DNA from: Pseudomonas nitroreducens NBRC 12694
Lineage (GTDB): Bacteria > Pseudomonadota > Gammaproteobacteria > Pseudomonadales > Pseudomonadaceae
NCBI RefSeq assembly: GCF_002091755.1
Contig: NZ_BDAI01000007.1
Location: 1 to 64,000 of the forward strand
Length of the DNA stretch: 64,000 nt
Reading direction: 5' to 3'
Shown: piece by piece, positions 8,391 through 16,078 of the stretch
Numbering within the stretch: the first letter of the stretch is position 1
Layout of the letters: every line of letters starts with the position of its first letter
Position numbers and translations under genes: made by a program
Notes under the pieces: generated by a model
What the model was told of the DNA's origin: nothing
What the model saw: the letters and a program-made list of their open reading frames with translations, nothing else
The model's database searches: none

Positions 8391-8431
8391 GCCGACCGGC
8401 GGGTAGTACTGCTTCACAGGCCGACCGGCGG
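8391..8431 (+). repeat. 12-bp direct repeat after the response regulator
   Basis: GCCGACCGGCGG occurs at 8391-8402 and again at 8420-8431. The spacing of 29 bases is close to three helical turns. It lies in the 123-base gap before the M23 peptidase gene; it may be part of a weak stem-loop or a regulatory site. Confidence 0.4.
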
Positions 8432-8498
8432 CAGGTCGCGACGCAGGAGCGACGCTGCTAGTCTTGCCACCGTCGCCATACCTATAACCAGAGTCGAC

Positions 8499-9398
8499 AT
8501 GCTAGGGCGCAGTATCCTCCTGTGCGGTCTATTGGCCGCCTCCGGGACGGCTTCGGCCGTGACCATCTACAAGTACACCGACGCCAACGGCGTGGTCACC
8601 TACACGGACAAGGCCGTGCCGGGTGCGGCCGTCTTCGTCTTCCGCGATCGCATGGTCGAGCACCTGGAACAGCAGGTGAAGTTGGAGACCAGGAAGCACG
8701 CCGGCGGCGAAACGCTGCAGGTGCGCAACGACCTGTACGCGCCGGTGGAAGTGGAGCTGAGCGTGACCGGTGCGCAGAACGCCGTTGGGGTTCCGAAGCA
8801 GCCGATTCGCTGGGTGCTGCCGCCGCGCAGTTCGATCCGCCTGGCCACCCTCAGCGCGCTGGATCCCAACCAGCCGCTGCGCTACAAGCCCAAGCTGCGC
8901 TACGCGCTGGGTGATCCGCGGCCGGCACCGCTGTCCTATCAGTACGCGCTGCCGTGGGTGGGCGGCCCGTTCCGCCTGACCCAGGGTGCCAACGGCCGCT
9001 ACAGCCATTTCACGCCCAAGGGCCGCTACGCCATGGATATCGCCATGCCGGTGGGCACGCCGATCGTCGCGGCACGCGGCGGCATGGTAGTGAAGATCGA
9101 GAACGGGCAGAACGGGCGCGGCAAGAACCCCTCGGGCAACTTCGTGCGCATCCTCCACGATGACGGCACCATGGGCGTCTACCTGCACCTGATGCAGGGC
9201 TCGGTGCTGGTTCGCGAGGGGCAGCGCGTAGCTACCGGCTCGCCGCTGGCCAAATCGGGCAATACCGGCAACAGCAGCGGCCCGCATTTGCATTTCGTGG
9301 TGCAGCGCAACGTCGGGCTGGATCTGGTCTCGATTCCCTACGACTTTGCCCAGCCAGTCGATACGCTGCCCAATTTCGCGGTGGTCAGAGAGCACTGA
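8499..9398 (+). CDS. Secreted M23 family metallopeptidase with N-terminal DUF4124
   Basis: A signal peptide (about residues 1-21, ending ASGTASA) precedes a DUF4124 module (IYKYTDANGVVTYTDK, about 23-60). The C-terminal half is a lysostaphin-type peptidoglycan endopeptidase: HFTPKGRYAMDIA supplies the HxnD zinc motif near residue 170 and SGPHLHF the HxH motif near 260. The zinc ligands look intact, so an active cell-wall hydrolase is likely. No strong ribosome site precedes the ATG. It stands alone between two intergenic repeats. Confidence 0.85.
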   Translation: MLGRSILLCGLLAASGTASAVTIYKYTDANGVVTYTDKAVPGAAVFVFRDRMVEHLEQQVKLETRKHAGGETLQVRNDLYAPVEVELSVTGAQNAVGVPKQPIRWVLPPRSSIRLATLSALDPNQPLRYKPKLRYALGDPRPAPLSYQYALPWVGGPFRLTQGANGRYSHFTPKGRYAMDIAMPVGTPIVAARGGMVVKIENGQNGRGKNPSGNFVRILHDDGTMGVYLHLMQGSVLVREGQRVATGSPLAKSGNTGNSSGPHLHFVVQRNVGLDLVSIPYDFAQPVDTLPNFAVVREH

Positions 9399-9410
9399 CG
9401 GCCACTCCCT

Positions 9411-9477
9411 GCAGGAGCGATCCTGCTCGCGAGCAGAATTGCCAGCAGCGCCGGCGCCGGGCAAGCTCGCTCTTACG
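9411..9477. repeat. Pseudomonas REP-like inverted repeat
   Basis: The sequence at 9411-9435 (GCAGGAGCGATCCTGCTCGC...) and the reverse complement of 9461-9477 share the GGAGCGA...TGC core typical of Pseudomonas extragenic palindromes. It lies between two convergent genes, just before a conventional terminator. Confidence 0.6.
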
Positions 9478-9483
9478 AACAGA

Positions 9484-9514
9484 CAAAAAAGGCTGCCCTG
9501 GGGCAGCCTTGTTC
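9484..9514. terminator. Bidirectional terminator between convergent genes
   Basis: AAGGCTGCCC (9489-9498) and GGGCAGCCTT (9501-9510) form a 10-bp stem with a 2-base loop. An A-run precedes it (a T-run on the minus strand) and TTGTTCATTT follows, so it can stop both the peptidase gene and the corC-like gene. Confidence 0.85.
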
Positions 9515-9531
9515 ATTTCCGCGCAGGAGAA

Positions 9532-10872
9532 TCAATCCAGCTTCACCACCTTGGCGAGGACGATCCTCGGGCCTTTCATCTTCTTCACGATGATGCGCAG
9601 GCCTTCGGTATCCAGCACTTCCTCTTCTTCCGGCACGCGCTTGAGCGTGTCGTAGACCAGGCCGGCGAGGGTGTCGGCCTCGATGTGATCCAGGTCGATG
9701 CCCAGCAGGCGCTCCAGCTTGAACAGCGGGGTATCGCCACGCACCAGCAGTTTGCCGGGCTGGTAGGCAACGATGCCGCGCTCGGCCTTGCGGTGTTCGT
9801 CCTGGATATCGCCGACCAGCACTTCCAGCACGTCCTCCATGGTCAGATAGCCGACCACCTTGTGATCGGCTTCCTCCACCAGCGCGAAGTGCGAACCGCC
9901 CTGGCGGAACTGCTCCAGCAGGCGCGCCAGCGGCAGGTGCTTGGTGACCATTTCCAGCGGATGAGTCAGCTCATCGAGATCGAAGGACTCCGGCAGGCTA
10001 TCCAGCGTGGCCAGGGCCAGCAGCAGATCCTTGATGTGCAGCAGGCCGATGAACTCGTTCTTCTCGCTGTCGTACACCGGGTAGCGGCTGTACTTGTGGC
10101 GGCGAATGGTGGCGAGGATGTCATCCAGCGGCGCAGTGCGCTCAAGGTAGACCAGGTCCTCGCGGGAGTTGGCCCAGTCGGCCACTTCCAGCTCGCCCAG
10201 CTCCACCGCCGAGGCCAATACGCGCATGCCCTGGTCGCTGGGATCGTGGGCGCGGCTGGAGTGCAGGATCAGCTTGAGCTCATCGCGGCTGTAGTGGTGT
10301 TCGTGATGCGGCCCCGGCTCGCCTTGTCCGGCAATCTTCAGGATGGCGTTGGCGCTGGCGTTGAGCAGCCAGATCGCCGGGTACATCGCCCAGTAGAACA
10401 GGTACAGCGGTACCGCCGTCCACAGCGACAGCAGCTCCGGCTTGCGGATCGCCCAGGACTTGGGCGCGAGCTCGCCGACCACGATGTGCAGGTAGGAAAT
10501 GATGAAGAACGCAGTGAAGAACGACACGCCGCGGATGACTTCCTCGGAGTGCACGCCGACGGCGGCCAGCAGCGGCTCGAGCAGCTCGGCGAAGGCCGGC
10601 TCGCCGACCCAGCCCAGGCCAAGGGAGGCCAGGGTGATGCCCAGCTGGCAGGCGGAAAGGTAGGCGTCGAGCTGGTTGTGCACCTTGCGCAGGATGGTGC
10701 CGCGCCAGCCGTGCTGGTTGGCGATGGTCTCCACGCGGGTGGAGCGCAGCTTGACCATGGCGAACTCGGCGGCCACGAAGAAGCCGTTGAGCACGACGAG
10801 GAACAGGGCGAACAGGATCAGGCCGAAATCGGCGAAATAGGTGAGGAAGTTGCTACTAGGGGAAGGGTCCAT
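9532..10872 (-). CDS. CorC/HlyC-family membrane protein (CNNM, CBS pair)
   Basis: Predicted inner-membrane ion-transport or magnesium-homeostasis protein. Order of domains: DUF21/CNNM membrane region with about four helices (15-200), two CBS domains (about 215-345, e.g. YSRYPVYDSEKNEFIGLLHIKD and HFALVEEADHKVVGYLTMEDVLE), and a CorC_HlyC C-terminal domain (about 355-440). Length 446 residues is normal for the long-form family often annotated as hemolysin-like, although toxin activity is not expected. It reads away from phoR; the 92-base gap allows cotranscription with phoBR. Confidence 0.88.
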   Translation of the reverse strand: MDPSPSSNFLTYFADFGLILFALFLVVLNGFFVAAEFAMVKLRSTRVETIANQHGWRGTILRKVHNQLDAYLSACQLGITLASLGLGWVGEPAFAELLEPLLAAVGVHSEEVIRGVSFFTAFFIISYLHIVVGELAPKSWAIRKPELLSLWTAVPLYLFYWAMYPAIWLLNASANAILKIAGQGEPGPHHEHHYSRDELKLILHSSRAHDPSDQGMRVLASAVELGELEVADWANSREDLVYLERTAPLDDILATIRRHKYSRYPVYDSEKNEFIGLLHIKDLLLALATLDSLPESFDLDELTHPLEMVTKHLPLARLLEQFRQGGSHFALVEEADHKVVGYLTMEDVLEVLVGDIQDEHRKAERGIVAYQPGKLLVRGDTPLFKLERLLGIDLDHIEADTLAGLVYDTLKRVPEEEEVLDTEGLRIIVKKMKGPRIVLAKVVKLD

Positions 10873-10964
10873 GGTTCTGTTGGATTAAGAATGGACGGAC
10901 AAGAATGCGGTTCGTGGGGCCTGGCTGGCAAGCCCGTCTATACCAGAGTCGAAGTCGGGCACCG

Positions 10965-12269
10965 TTATGCGCGGCTCTCCACCTGCTGCGTCGGGAAGTG
11001 GCAGGTGAAACTGCTGCCCTTGCCCGGCACGCTGCTGATGTCCAGGGTGCCGCGGTGGCGCAGCAACACGTGCTTGACGATGGCCAGGCCCAGACCGGTG
11101 CCGCCGGTACTGGCGTTGCGGCTGGAGTCGACGCGGTAGAAGCGCTCGGTCAGGCGTGGCAGGTGCTTGGGATCGATGCCGATGCCGCTGTCCTGCACGG
11201 CCAGGTGCGCGCCTTGTTCGTCCGCCCACCAGCGAATGCGGATCTCGCCCTCGTCGGGGGTGTACTTCACCGCGTTGAACACCAGGTTGGAGAAGGCGCT
11301 GCGCAGTTCGGCCTCGCTGCCCTTGAGCTTCACCTTCGAATCCGCCTCCAGGCTGATGCGATGGTTGCGCGCGCCGGACAGCGCCTGGGCGTCGTTGCGG
11401 ATCGACAGCAGCATCAGGTCCACTGCCACCGGCTTGTTGTCCGCCGGGTAGTCGGTGGCCTCCAGCTTGGCCAGCAGGAGCAGGTCGTTGAGCAGGTTCT
11501 GCATGCGCCCGGCCTGCTGCTGCATCTGCTGCAGCGCGCGGGTCCAGCGCGGGTTCACGTCCTCGACGTTGTCCAGCAGCGTCTCCAGGTAACCGGCGAT
11601 CACCGTCAAGGGCGTGCGCAGTTCGTGGGAGACGTTGGCGACGAAGTCCTTGCGCATCTGCTCCAGTTGGTGGACGCGCGTCACGTCGCGCACCAGCATC
11701 AGGTGTTCGCCGGCGCCGTACAGGGTGATGTGGAACTGCAGGCGCAGGTTGTCGCTGATGGGGGAGGAAAGCTCCAGCGGCTCGCGGTAATCCTCGCCTT
11801 CGAAGTATTCCTTGAAGCGCGGGTGGCGCACCAGGTTGGTCACCGGCTGGCCGCCGTCCTGCGGGCTCTTGAGGCCCAGCAGGCGCTCGGCGGACTGGTT
11901 CCACCATTCCAGGTTGCCATCGCGGTCGAGCAGGATCATGCCGTCGCGCAGGGCTGCCGTGGATTCCTGCATGCGATCGATCACCGCCTGCAGGCGCCCA
12001 CGGGCCCGCTGGTTGCGCCGCTGCAGGTGGTAGATGCTGTCGAACACCTCGCCCCACAGGCCGTAGCCATCGGGCGGAGCCTCATCGGGCTGGTGATGCT
12101 TCAGCCACCTGTGCAGGCGCAGCAGTTGCCAGGTCGACCAACCGAGGTAGGCGCCCAGCGCCACGGCGATGGCCCAGCCGTACTGGCCGGTGATCAGGCC
12201 GAGTAGCGAGCCGGCGGCCACCACCAACAGCAGGTGGCGTATCAGCACGCCTCTCCAGTTCTGGGTCAC
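10965..12269 (-). CDS. phoR: Phosphate regulon sensor histidine kinase PhoR
   Basis: Inner-membrane kinase that phosphorylates PhoB when phosphate is low and dephosphorylates it otherwise. Two N-terminal membrane helices lie at residues 10-45 with almost no periplasmic loop, as expected for PhoR, which senses through PstSCAB-PhoU. A PAS-like segment follows (about 95-190), then the H-box FVANVSHELRTPL with the phospho-accepting His near 217, N-box region FSNLVFNAVKYTPDEG, and G-boxes DSGIGID and GGTGLGLAIVKHV. It starts with GTG, preceded by AAGGAA, 39 bases after phoB. Confidence 0.95.
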   Translation of the reverse strand: MTQNWRGVLIRHLLLVVAAGSLLGLITGQYGWAIAVALGAYLGWSTWQLLRLHRWLKHHQPDEAPPDGYGLWGEVFDSIYHLQRRNQRARGRLQAVIDRMQESTAALRDGMILLDRDGNLEWWNQSAERLLGLKSPQDGGQPVTNLVRHPRFKEYFEGEDYREPLELSSPISDNLRLQFHITLYGAGEHLMLVRDVTRVHQLEQMRKDFVANVSHELRTPLTVIAGYLETLLDNVEDVNPRWTRALQQMQQQAGRMQNLLNDLLLLAKLEATDYPADNKPVAVDLMLLSIRNDAQALSGARNHRISLEADSKVKLKGSEAELRSAFSNLVFNAVKYTPDEGEIRIRWWADEQGAHLAVQDSGIGIDPKHLPRLTERFYRVDSSRNASTGGTGLGLAIVKHVLLRHRGTLDISSVPGKGSSFTCHFPTQQVESRA

Positions 12270-12308
12270 GAAATTCCGTTCCTTGTACCCGTCAGACGAG
12301 AAGTCGGG

Positions 12309-12998
12309 TCAGCTCTTGGTCGAGAAACGATACCCGGTGCCGCGCACGGTCTGAACCAGATTTTCGTAGACCTCGCCCAGGGCCTTGCGCAGACGACGGA
12401 TGTGCACGTCGACGGTGCGTTCCTCGACGTAGACGTTGCCGCCCCAGACCTGGTCCAGCAGTTGGCCGCGGGTGTAGGCGCGTTCCTGGTGGGTCATGAA
12501 GAACTGCAGCAGGCGGTATTCGGTCGGGCCCATCTCGGCGGGCTTGCCGTCGATGGTCACGCGGTGGCTGATCGGGTCCAGCAGCAGGCCGCCGACCTCG
12601 ATCGGCGTTTCGCTGTCACCGGCGCCGGTACGACGCAGTACGGCCTTCAAACGGGCCACCAGTTCGCGCGGGGAGAACGGCTTGGTGATGTAGTCGTCGG
12701 CGCCGACTTCCAGGCCCTGGATCTTGTTGTCCTCTTCACCCTTGGCGGTGAGCATGATGATCGGGATGGCCGAGGTCAGCTCGTCGCGCTTGAGCCGGCG
12801 GGCCAGTTCGATGCCCGAGGTGCCCGGCAGCATCCAGTCGAGCAGGATCAGGTCCGGTTTGCGATCGACGATCACCGCGTGAGCCGTCTGGGCGCTGTCG
12901 GCCTCCAGACATTCGTAGCCGGCCATCTCCAGGGCCACGGCGATCATTTCCCGGATCGGAGCTTCGTCATCGACGATGAGGATTGTCTTGCCAACCAT
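12309..12998 (-). CDS. phoB: Phosphate regulon response regulator PhoB
   Basis: OmpR-class activator that binds Pho boxes and recruits RNA polymerase. Receiver domain 1-120 with D10-D11, phospho-acceptor D54 (LILLDWMLPG) and K in ITKPFSPREL. The C-terminal winged helix spans about 130-229 and contains EYRLLQFFMTHQERAYTRGQLL and the recognition helix VEERTVDVHIRRLRKAL. Length 229 residues, the usual PhoB size. Upstream is a Pho-box array of its own, so positive autoregulation is likely. Cotranscribed with phoR. Confidence 0.96.
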   Translation of the reverse strand: MVGKTILIVDDEAPIREMIAVALEMAGYECLEADSAQTAHAVIVDRKPDLILLDWMLPGTSGIELARRLKRDELTSAIPIIMLTAKGEEDNKIQGLEVGADDYITKPFSPRELVARLKAVLRRTGAGDSETPIEVGGLLLDPISHRVTIDGKPAEMGPTEYRLLQFFMTHQERAYTRGQLLDQVWGGNVYVEERTVDVHIRRLRKALGEVYENLVQTVRGTGYRFSTKS

Positions 12999-13311
12999 GC
13001 TGAGGCCTCAGAATTTCTGTAATGCGCCGCATTAGATAACGGAAATATTTCATGAATGTGACACGCCGATGGTAGCCGAGCCTGGTCGCAACACGCTCGT
13101 CTATGCTGATCGAGTCGCCGCGCGATGCTTGCGCGGCACACGGAACGCACCGGCCCGGTCGGCGGTGTGCCCGGCAGGCGAGCCTGCCGGAGTCTTGCGA
13201 TGACGGTAGTGAGTGCGTTGTCGACGTCGCCCTGGCCGGCCCTGCCTGCATTCCTGCCTGCCTTTGCGCCGATGCTCGCGCCGTTTCCACCTCACCAGAG
13301 GAGAAGCGCTC
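12999..13311. other. Divergent intergenic region phoB / small secreted protein
   Basis: Besides the phoB promoter array it holds a perfect stem-loop: CCGGCAGG (13171-13178) and CCTGCCGG (13183-13190) around a CGAG loop. The rest shows no gene: short open frames here have no ribosome site and lie antisense to nothing conserved. A strong AGAGGAG at 13297 belongs to the next gene. Confidence 0.5.
13031..13075 (-). promoter_or_regulatory. PhoB box array and -10 of phoB
   Basis: Read on the minus strand, half-sites CTACCAT (13069-13075), GTGTCAC (13058-13064) and ATGAAAT (13047-13053) repeat every 11 bases. A -10 TCTAAT lies at 13031-13036, again 10 bases after the last half-site. A further weak match, CCGTTAT (13036-13042), continues the period. 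The half-sites are weaker than those of pstS, as would suit autoregulation. Confidence 0.65.
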
Positions 13312-13677
13312 ATGAAACTGCTATTCCCGGCCCTGGCACTGGGTCTGATGCTGCCCGCGATGTCCGCCCTGGCCGCCGGCCCCGGCATGGAGAAGAACGG
13401 CATGCTGGTCGATGCCAAGGGCATGACGCTCTACACCTTCGACAAGGACAGCGGCGGCAAGTCGATGTGCAACGGCGGCTGCGCGCAGAATTGGCCTCCG
13501 CTGATGGCCGCTGCGGATGACAGCGCCATGGGTGACTGGACGCTGATCAAGCGTGACGACGGCAGCGCCCAGTGGGCCTACAAGGGCAAGCCGCTGTACA
13601 CCTTCGTGCAGGACAAGAAGGCCGGCGACATGGCCGGTGAGGGCAAGATGGGCGTCTGGCACATGGCCAAACCGTAG
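13312..13677 (+). CDS. Small secreted repeat protein of the COG4315 (Lipoprotein_15) type
   Basis: A 121-residue protein with a cleavable signal peptide (ending SALAAG near residue 22, no lipobox cysteine). Two copies of the characteristic motif occur: GMTLYTFDKD (about 38-47) and GKPLYTFVQDKKAGD (about 94-108), each with Y-x-F-x-x-D. Between them lies CNGGCAQNWPPL, whose two cysteines could form a disulfide or bind a cofactor. The function of this family is not established; electron-transfer or stress roles have been suggested. Start 13312 follows AGAGGAGAAG; the frame is open further upstream but without signals. Confidence 0.85.
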   Translation: MKLLFPALALGLMLPAMSALAAGPGMEKNGMLVDAKGMTLYTFDKDSGGKSMCNGGCAQNWPPLMAAADDSAMGDWTLIKRDDGSAQWAYKGKPLYTFVQDKKAGDMAGEGKMGVWHMAKP

Positions 13678-13686
13678 CGTCTCTTT

Positions 13687-13752
13687 GTAGAAGCGAGCTT
13701 GCTCGCGAACTGCTCCGCTGCGGGGGCGATTCGCGAGCAAGCTCGCTCCTAC
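13687..13752. repeat. REP pair (23-bp arms) between convergent genes
   Basis: Arm 13687-13709 (GTAGAAGCGAGCTTGCTCGC...) and the reverse complement of 13730-13752 differ at one of 23 positions; the loop is 20 bases. This is the common Pseudomonas GTAGGAGCGAGCTTGCTCGC repeat as an inverted pair. Lying between the stops of the secreted-protein gene and ubiA, it probably also terminates both transcripts. Confidence 0.85.
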
Positions 13753-13762
13753 AGGGTTTGTA

Positions 13763-14653
13763 TCAGCGCAGGGCGAAATCCAGCACGGTGCCGAGGAAGA
13801 TCGCCAGCCCCGCCCAGTGGTTGTGCAGGAAGGCCTTGAAGCACTTCATCGGCTCGCGGTCGCGGGTCGAATGGAACTGCCAGGCGAAGCAGCCCGCCGC
13901 CACGGCCAGGCCCAGGTAGTAATACAGGTGCATCGCCAGCTTGTTGCCGGCCAGGATCAGCAGCAGGAGCATCAGGCCCTGCAGGCTCAGGTTGATCACC
14001 CGGTCGGCATCGCCGAAGAGGATCGCCGTGGACTTCATGCCCATCTTCAGGTCGTCCTCGCGGTCGGTCATCGCGTAGTAGGTGTCATACGCGACCGTCC
14101 ACAGCACGTTGGCGAAGAACAGCAGCCAGGCCACCGCCGGCAGGGTGCCGCTGGCCGCGGTGAAGGCCATCGGGATGCCCCAGGAGAAGGCCGCGCCCAG
14201 TACCACCTGCGGGTAGTAGGTGTAGCGCTTCATGAACGGGTAGAGCGCCGCGATGGCCGCGCCTCCGAAGGACAGCCAGATGGTCTGCGCGTTGGTGCAC
14301 AGCACCAGCAGGAAGCTCAAGCCCAGCAGCACGAAGAAGGCGATCCAGGCTTCGCGCACGCTGATCCTGCCGGTTGCGAGCGGGCGCAACTGGGTGCGTT
14401 CCACGTGGCCATCGAGCTTGCGGTCGGCGAAGTCATTGATCACGCAGCCGGCCATGCGCATCAGCACGGTGCCGAGGACGAAGATCACCAGGTTCTTCAC
14501 GCTCGGCACGCCGCCGCTGGCCATCCACAGCGCCCACAGCGTCGGCCAGAGCAGCAGGTAGATGCCGATCGGCTTGTCCATGCGCGTCAGCTGGATGAAG
14601 TCCCAGGCGCGGGGATGCAGGCGGGCGAGGGGTTTGATCAGGGCGACGAACAT
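13763..14653 (-). CDS. ubiA: 4-hydroxybenzoate octaprenyltransferase UbiA
   Basis: Integral membrane enzyme that adds the polyprenyl tail to 4-hydroxybenzoate in ubiquinone synthesis. It has 296 residues and about nine helices. The two Asp-rich, magnesium-diphosphate binding motifs are present: NDFADRKLDGHVERT near residue 75 and DTYYAMTDREDDLKMG near 190. It follows ubiC with a 27-base gap, so substrate-producing and substrate-using enzymes are cotranscribed. Confidence 0.95.
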   Translation of the reverse strand: MFVALIKPLARLHPRAWDFIQLTRMDKPIGIYLLLWPTLWALWMASGGVPSVKNLVIFVLGTVLMRMAGCVINDFADRKLDGHVERTQLRPLATGRISVREAWIAFFVLLGLSFLLVLCTNAQTIWLSFGGAAIAALYPFMKRYTYYPQVVLGAAFSWGIPMAFTAASGTLPAVAWLLFFANVLWTVAYDTYYAMTDREDDLKMGMKSTAILFGDADRVINLSLQGLMLLLLILAGNKLAMHLYYYLGLAVAAGCFAWQFHSTRDREPMKCFKAFLHNHWAGLAIFLGTVLDFALR

Positions 14654-14680
14654 GGCGGCCTCCGGAAAACGATCCGGGAA

Positions 14681-15235
14681 TTATACGGGCTGTTGTTCCA
14701 CGCGTTGCCACAGTGTCGGCAGGAATACTTCGGCAACCAGCACGCCCAGGCCATCGCGGCTGAAGCAGGAGCGGCGTCCCCACAGGCGTTCGGCGCGGAC
14801 CTCGGCGGGCAGGCTGGCGGCAGGATAGCGGCACACTTCGATGGGCCCGCGCAGGAAGGCGCGGTCACTGAACAGCAGTTCGCCCAGAGAGCGCGTGCCG
14901 AGCAGGCGCAGGTCGAAGCCCGAACCCTCCAGCGCCGAGCGCGCAGCGACGCTGCGGGCGAATACCCAGGGCGTGCCGTGGCCCTTCAGGTACACCTCGC
15001 GCACCCAGCCCTGGCCGCCATCCGGCACGCCCAGCGCAGCGCACTCATCGGTACGCAGGCGATGCCAGCCCTCGGCCAGCGGCTGCACAGCGAAGGCTCC
15101 GTCGGACAGCGCGGTAAGGCGGCGCGTCAGCGAACCTTCGTCGAACAGCCAGTCCACCACCTGGGCGGCGGGGGCAGGGTGCAATTGGGCGGCGGTGAGC
15201 CAGCGAGGCGGGTGGATCAGGGCGGCTTCGGGCAC
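14681..15235 (-). CDS. ubiC: Chorismate lyase UbiC
   Basis: Splits chorismate into 4-hydroxybenzoate and pyruvate, the first committed step of ubiquinone synthesis. Family features include WLFDEGSLTRRLTAL, WVREVYLKGHGTPWVFARSV (substrate-pocket Arg) and LGELLFSDRAFLRGPIE ending in the conserved acidic residue, then LWGRRSCF. The frame is open from 15427, but the N-terminal 60 residues are unlike the family. I chose GTG at 15233-15235 (184 residues, the typical size); it lacks a good ribosome site, and CTG near 15268 or ATG at 15358 remain possible. Confidence 0.85.
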   Translation of the reverse strand: MPEAALIHPPRWLTAAQLHPAPAAQVVDWLFDEGSLTRRLTALSDGAFAVQPLAEGWHRLRTDECAALGVPDGGQGWVREVYLKGHGTPWVFARSVAARSALEGSGFDLRLLGTRSLGELLFSDRAFLRGPIEVCRYPAASLPAEVRAERLWGRRSCFSRDGLGVLVAEVFLPTLWQRVEQQPV

Positions 15236-15454
15236 GGGTTCGACTGCGGTTGGCCAGGGACGCGGCAGCTTAACATGGCGGCTTTGCGGCTCCGATTGCG
15301 TTGTCTGCAACAGTGCCTTGCGCAAAACCCCACCAAAGGTTTGGCCGGCTACCCGCATTTTCCCAGGGGCTTGCGCCACAAGCCCATCGCCAGTAAAAAG
15401 CCGAACATTGGATGCACTGACGTCCAAGCGACAAGAACATGAGGGTGATAGCTG

Positions 15455-15622
15455 ATGAAGAAGTGGCAGTGCGTGGTTTGTGGCCTGATCTATGACGAAA
15501 CCAAGGGCTGGCCGGAAGAGGGCATCGCCGCCGGTACCCGTTGGGAAGATGTGCCGGAAGACTGGCTATGCCCGGATTGCGGCGTCGGCAAGCTGGATTT
15601 CGAGATGATCGAGATCGGCTGA
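15455..15622 (+). CDS. rubA1: Rubredoxin 1
   Basis: A 55-residue iron protein. The two CxxCG knuckles, CVVCG (6-10) and CPDCG (39-43), bind one Fe(SCys)4. It carries electrons from the FAD-dependent reductase encoded downstream to an oxygenase such as an alkane hydroxylase, or serves in oxidative-stress reduction. First of two tandem rubredoxin genes. Confidence 0.95.
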   Translation: MKKWQCVVCGLIYDETKGWPEEGIAAGTRWEDVPEDWLCPDCGVGKLDFEMIEIG

Positions 15623-15645
15623 TCCACGGCCAATGGAATCCCCGC

Positions 15646-15669
15646 GACGGCGGCCTTCGGGCCGCCGTC
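15646..15669 (+). terminator. UUCG-capped hairpin between the rubredoxin genes
   Basis: GACGGCGGCC (15646-15655), TTCG loop, GGCCGCCGTC (15660-15669): a perfect 10-bp stem with an extra-stable tetraloop, followed by a weakly T-rich stretch (TGCGTTTGTG). It should reduce read-through from rubA1 into rubA2, allowing separate levels for the two rubredoxins. Confidence 0.65.
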
Positions 15670-15822
15670 TGCGTTTGTGCGGCCAGCAGGCCTCAGCCGT
15701 GCGCGGTAGACTGGGCGGACGCCGGGTTGGCCTTGCTGACGCAGCTCGGCGGCACGGGCGCCGTTGGCCGGCGCCGCCAAAGTGGGTTAGGTTCACTTCG
15801 CAATCGCAGGAGGGCTTGGCTG

Positions 15823-15990
15823 ATGCGCAAATGGCAATGCGTGGTCTGTGGCTTCATCTACGACGAGGCGCTGGGGTTGCCCGAGGAGGGCATAGCTCCC
15901 GGCACGCCGTGGGAAGACATCCCGGCGGATTGGGTCTGCCCGGATTGCGGTGTCGGCAAGATCGATTTCGAAATGATCGAAATTTCCTGA
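15823..15990 (+). CDS. rubA2: Rubredoxin 2
   Basis: Also 55 residues, about 80 percent identical to rubredoxin 1, with the same CVVCG and CPDCG iron ligands. A strong GCAGGAGG ribosome site lies at 15806-15813. Differences cluster in the loop between the two knuckles (EALGLPEEGIAPGTPWEDIPAD against ETKGWPEEGIAAGTRWEDVPED), which faces partner proteins. It is separated from rubA1 by 200 bases with a hairpin and from the reductase by 88 bases with another. Confidence 0.95.
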   Translation: MRKWQCVVCGFIYDEALGLPEEGIAPGTPWEDIPADWVCPDCGVGKIDFEMIEIS

Positions 15991-16013
15991 ACCCTGCCGA
16001 GATAACGAATCAA

Positions 16014-16037
16014 CGCGGCGGCCCGATGGCCGCCGCG
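16014..16037 (+). terminator. Hairpin between rubA2 and the reductase gene
   Basis: CGCGGCGGCC (16014-16023), CGAT loop and GGCCGCCGCG (16028-16037) make a perfect 10-bp stem, followed by CCGTCTTTACG. It resembles the hairpin after rubA1 and may attenuate transcription of the reductase gene. Confidence 0.55.
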
Positions 16038-16078
16038 CCGTCTTTACGAAGTGCCGTCTTTTGGATATGGAGAGAGCA

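Noticed and set aside
9346..11139. Long plus-strand open frame of 597 codons over the CorC-like gene
   Set aside because: Antisense shadow of the real minus-strand gene; composition is unlike a protein and it crosses a terminator.
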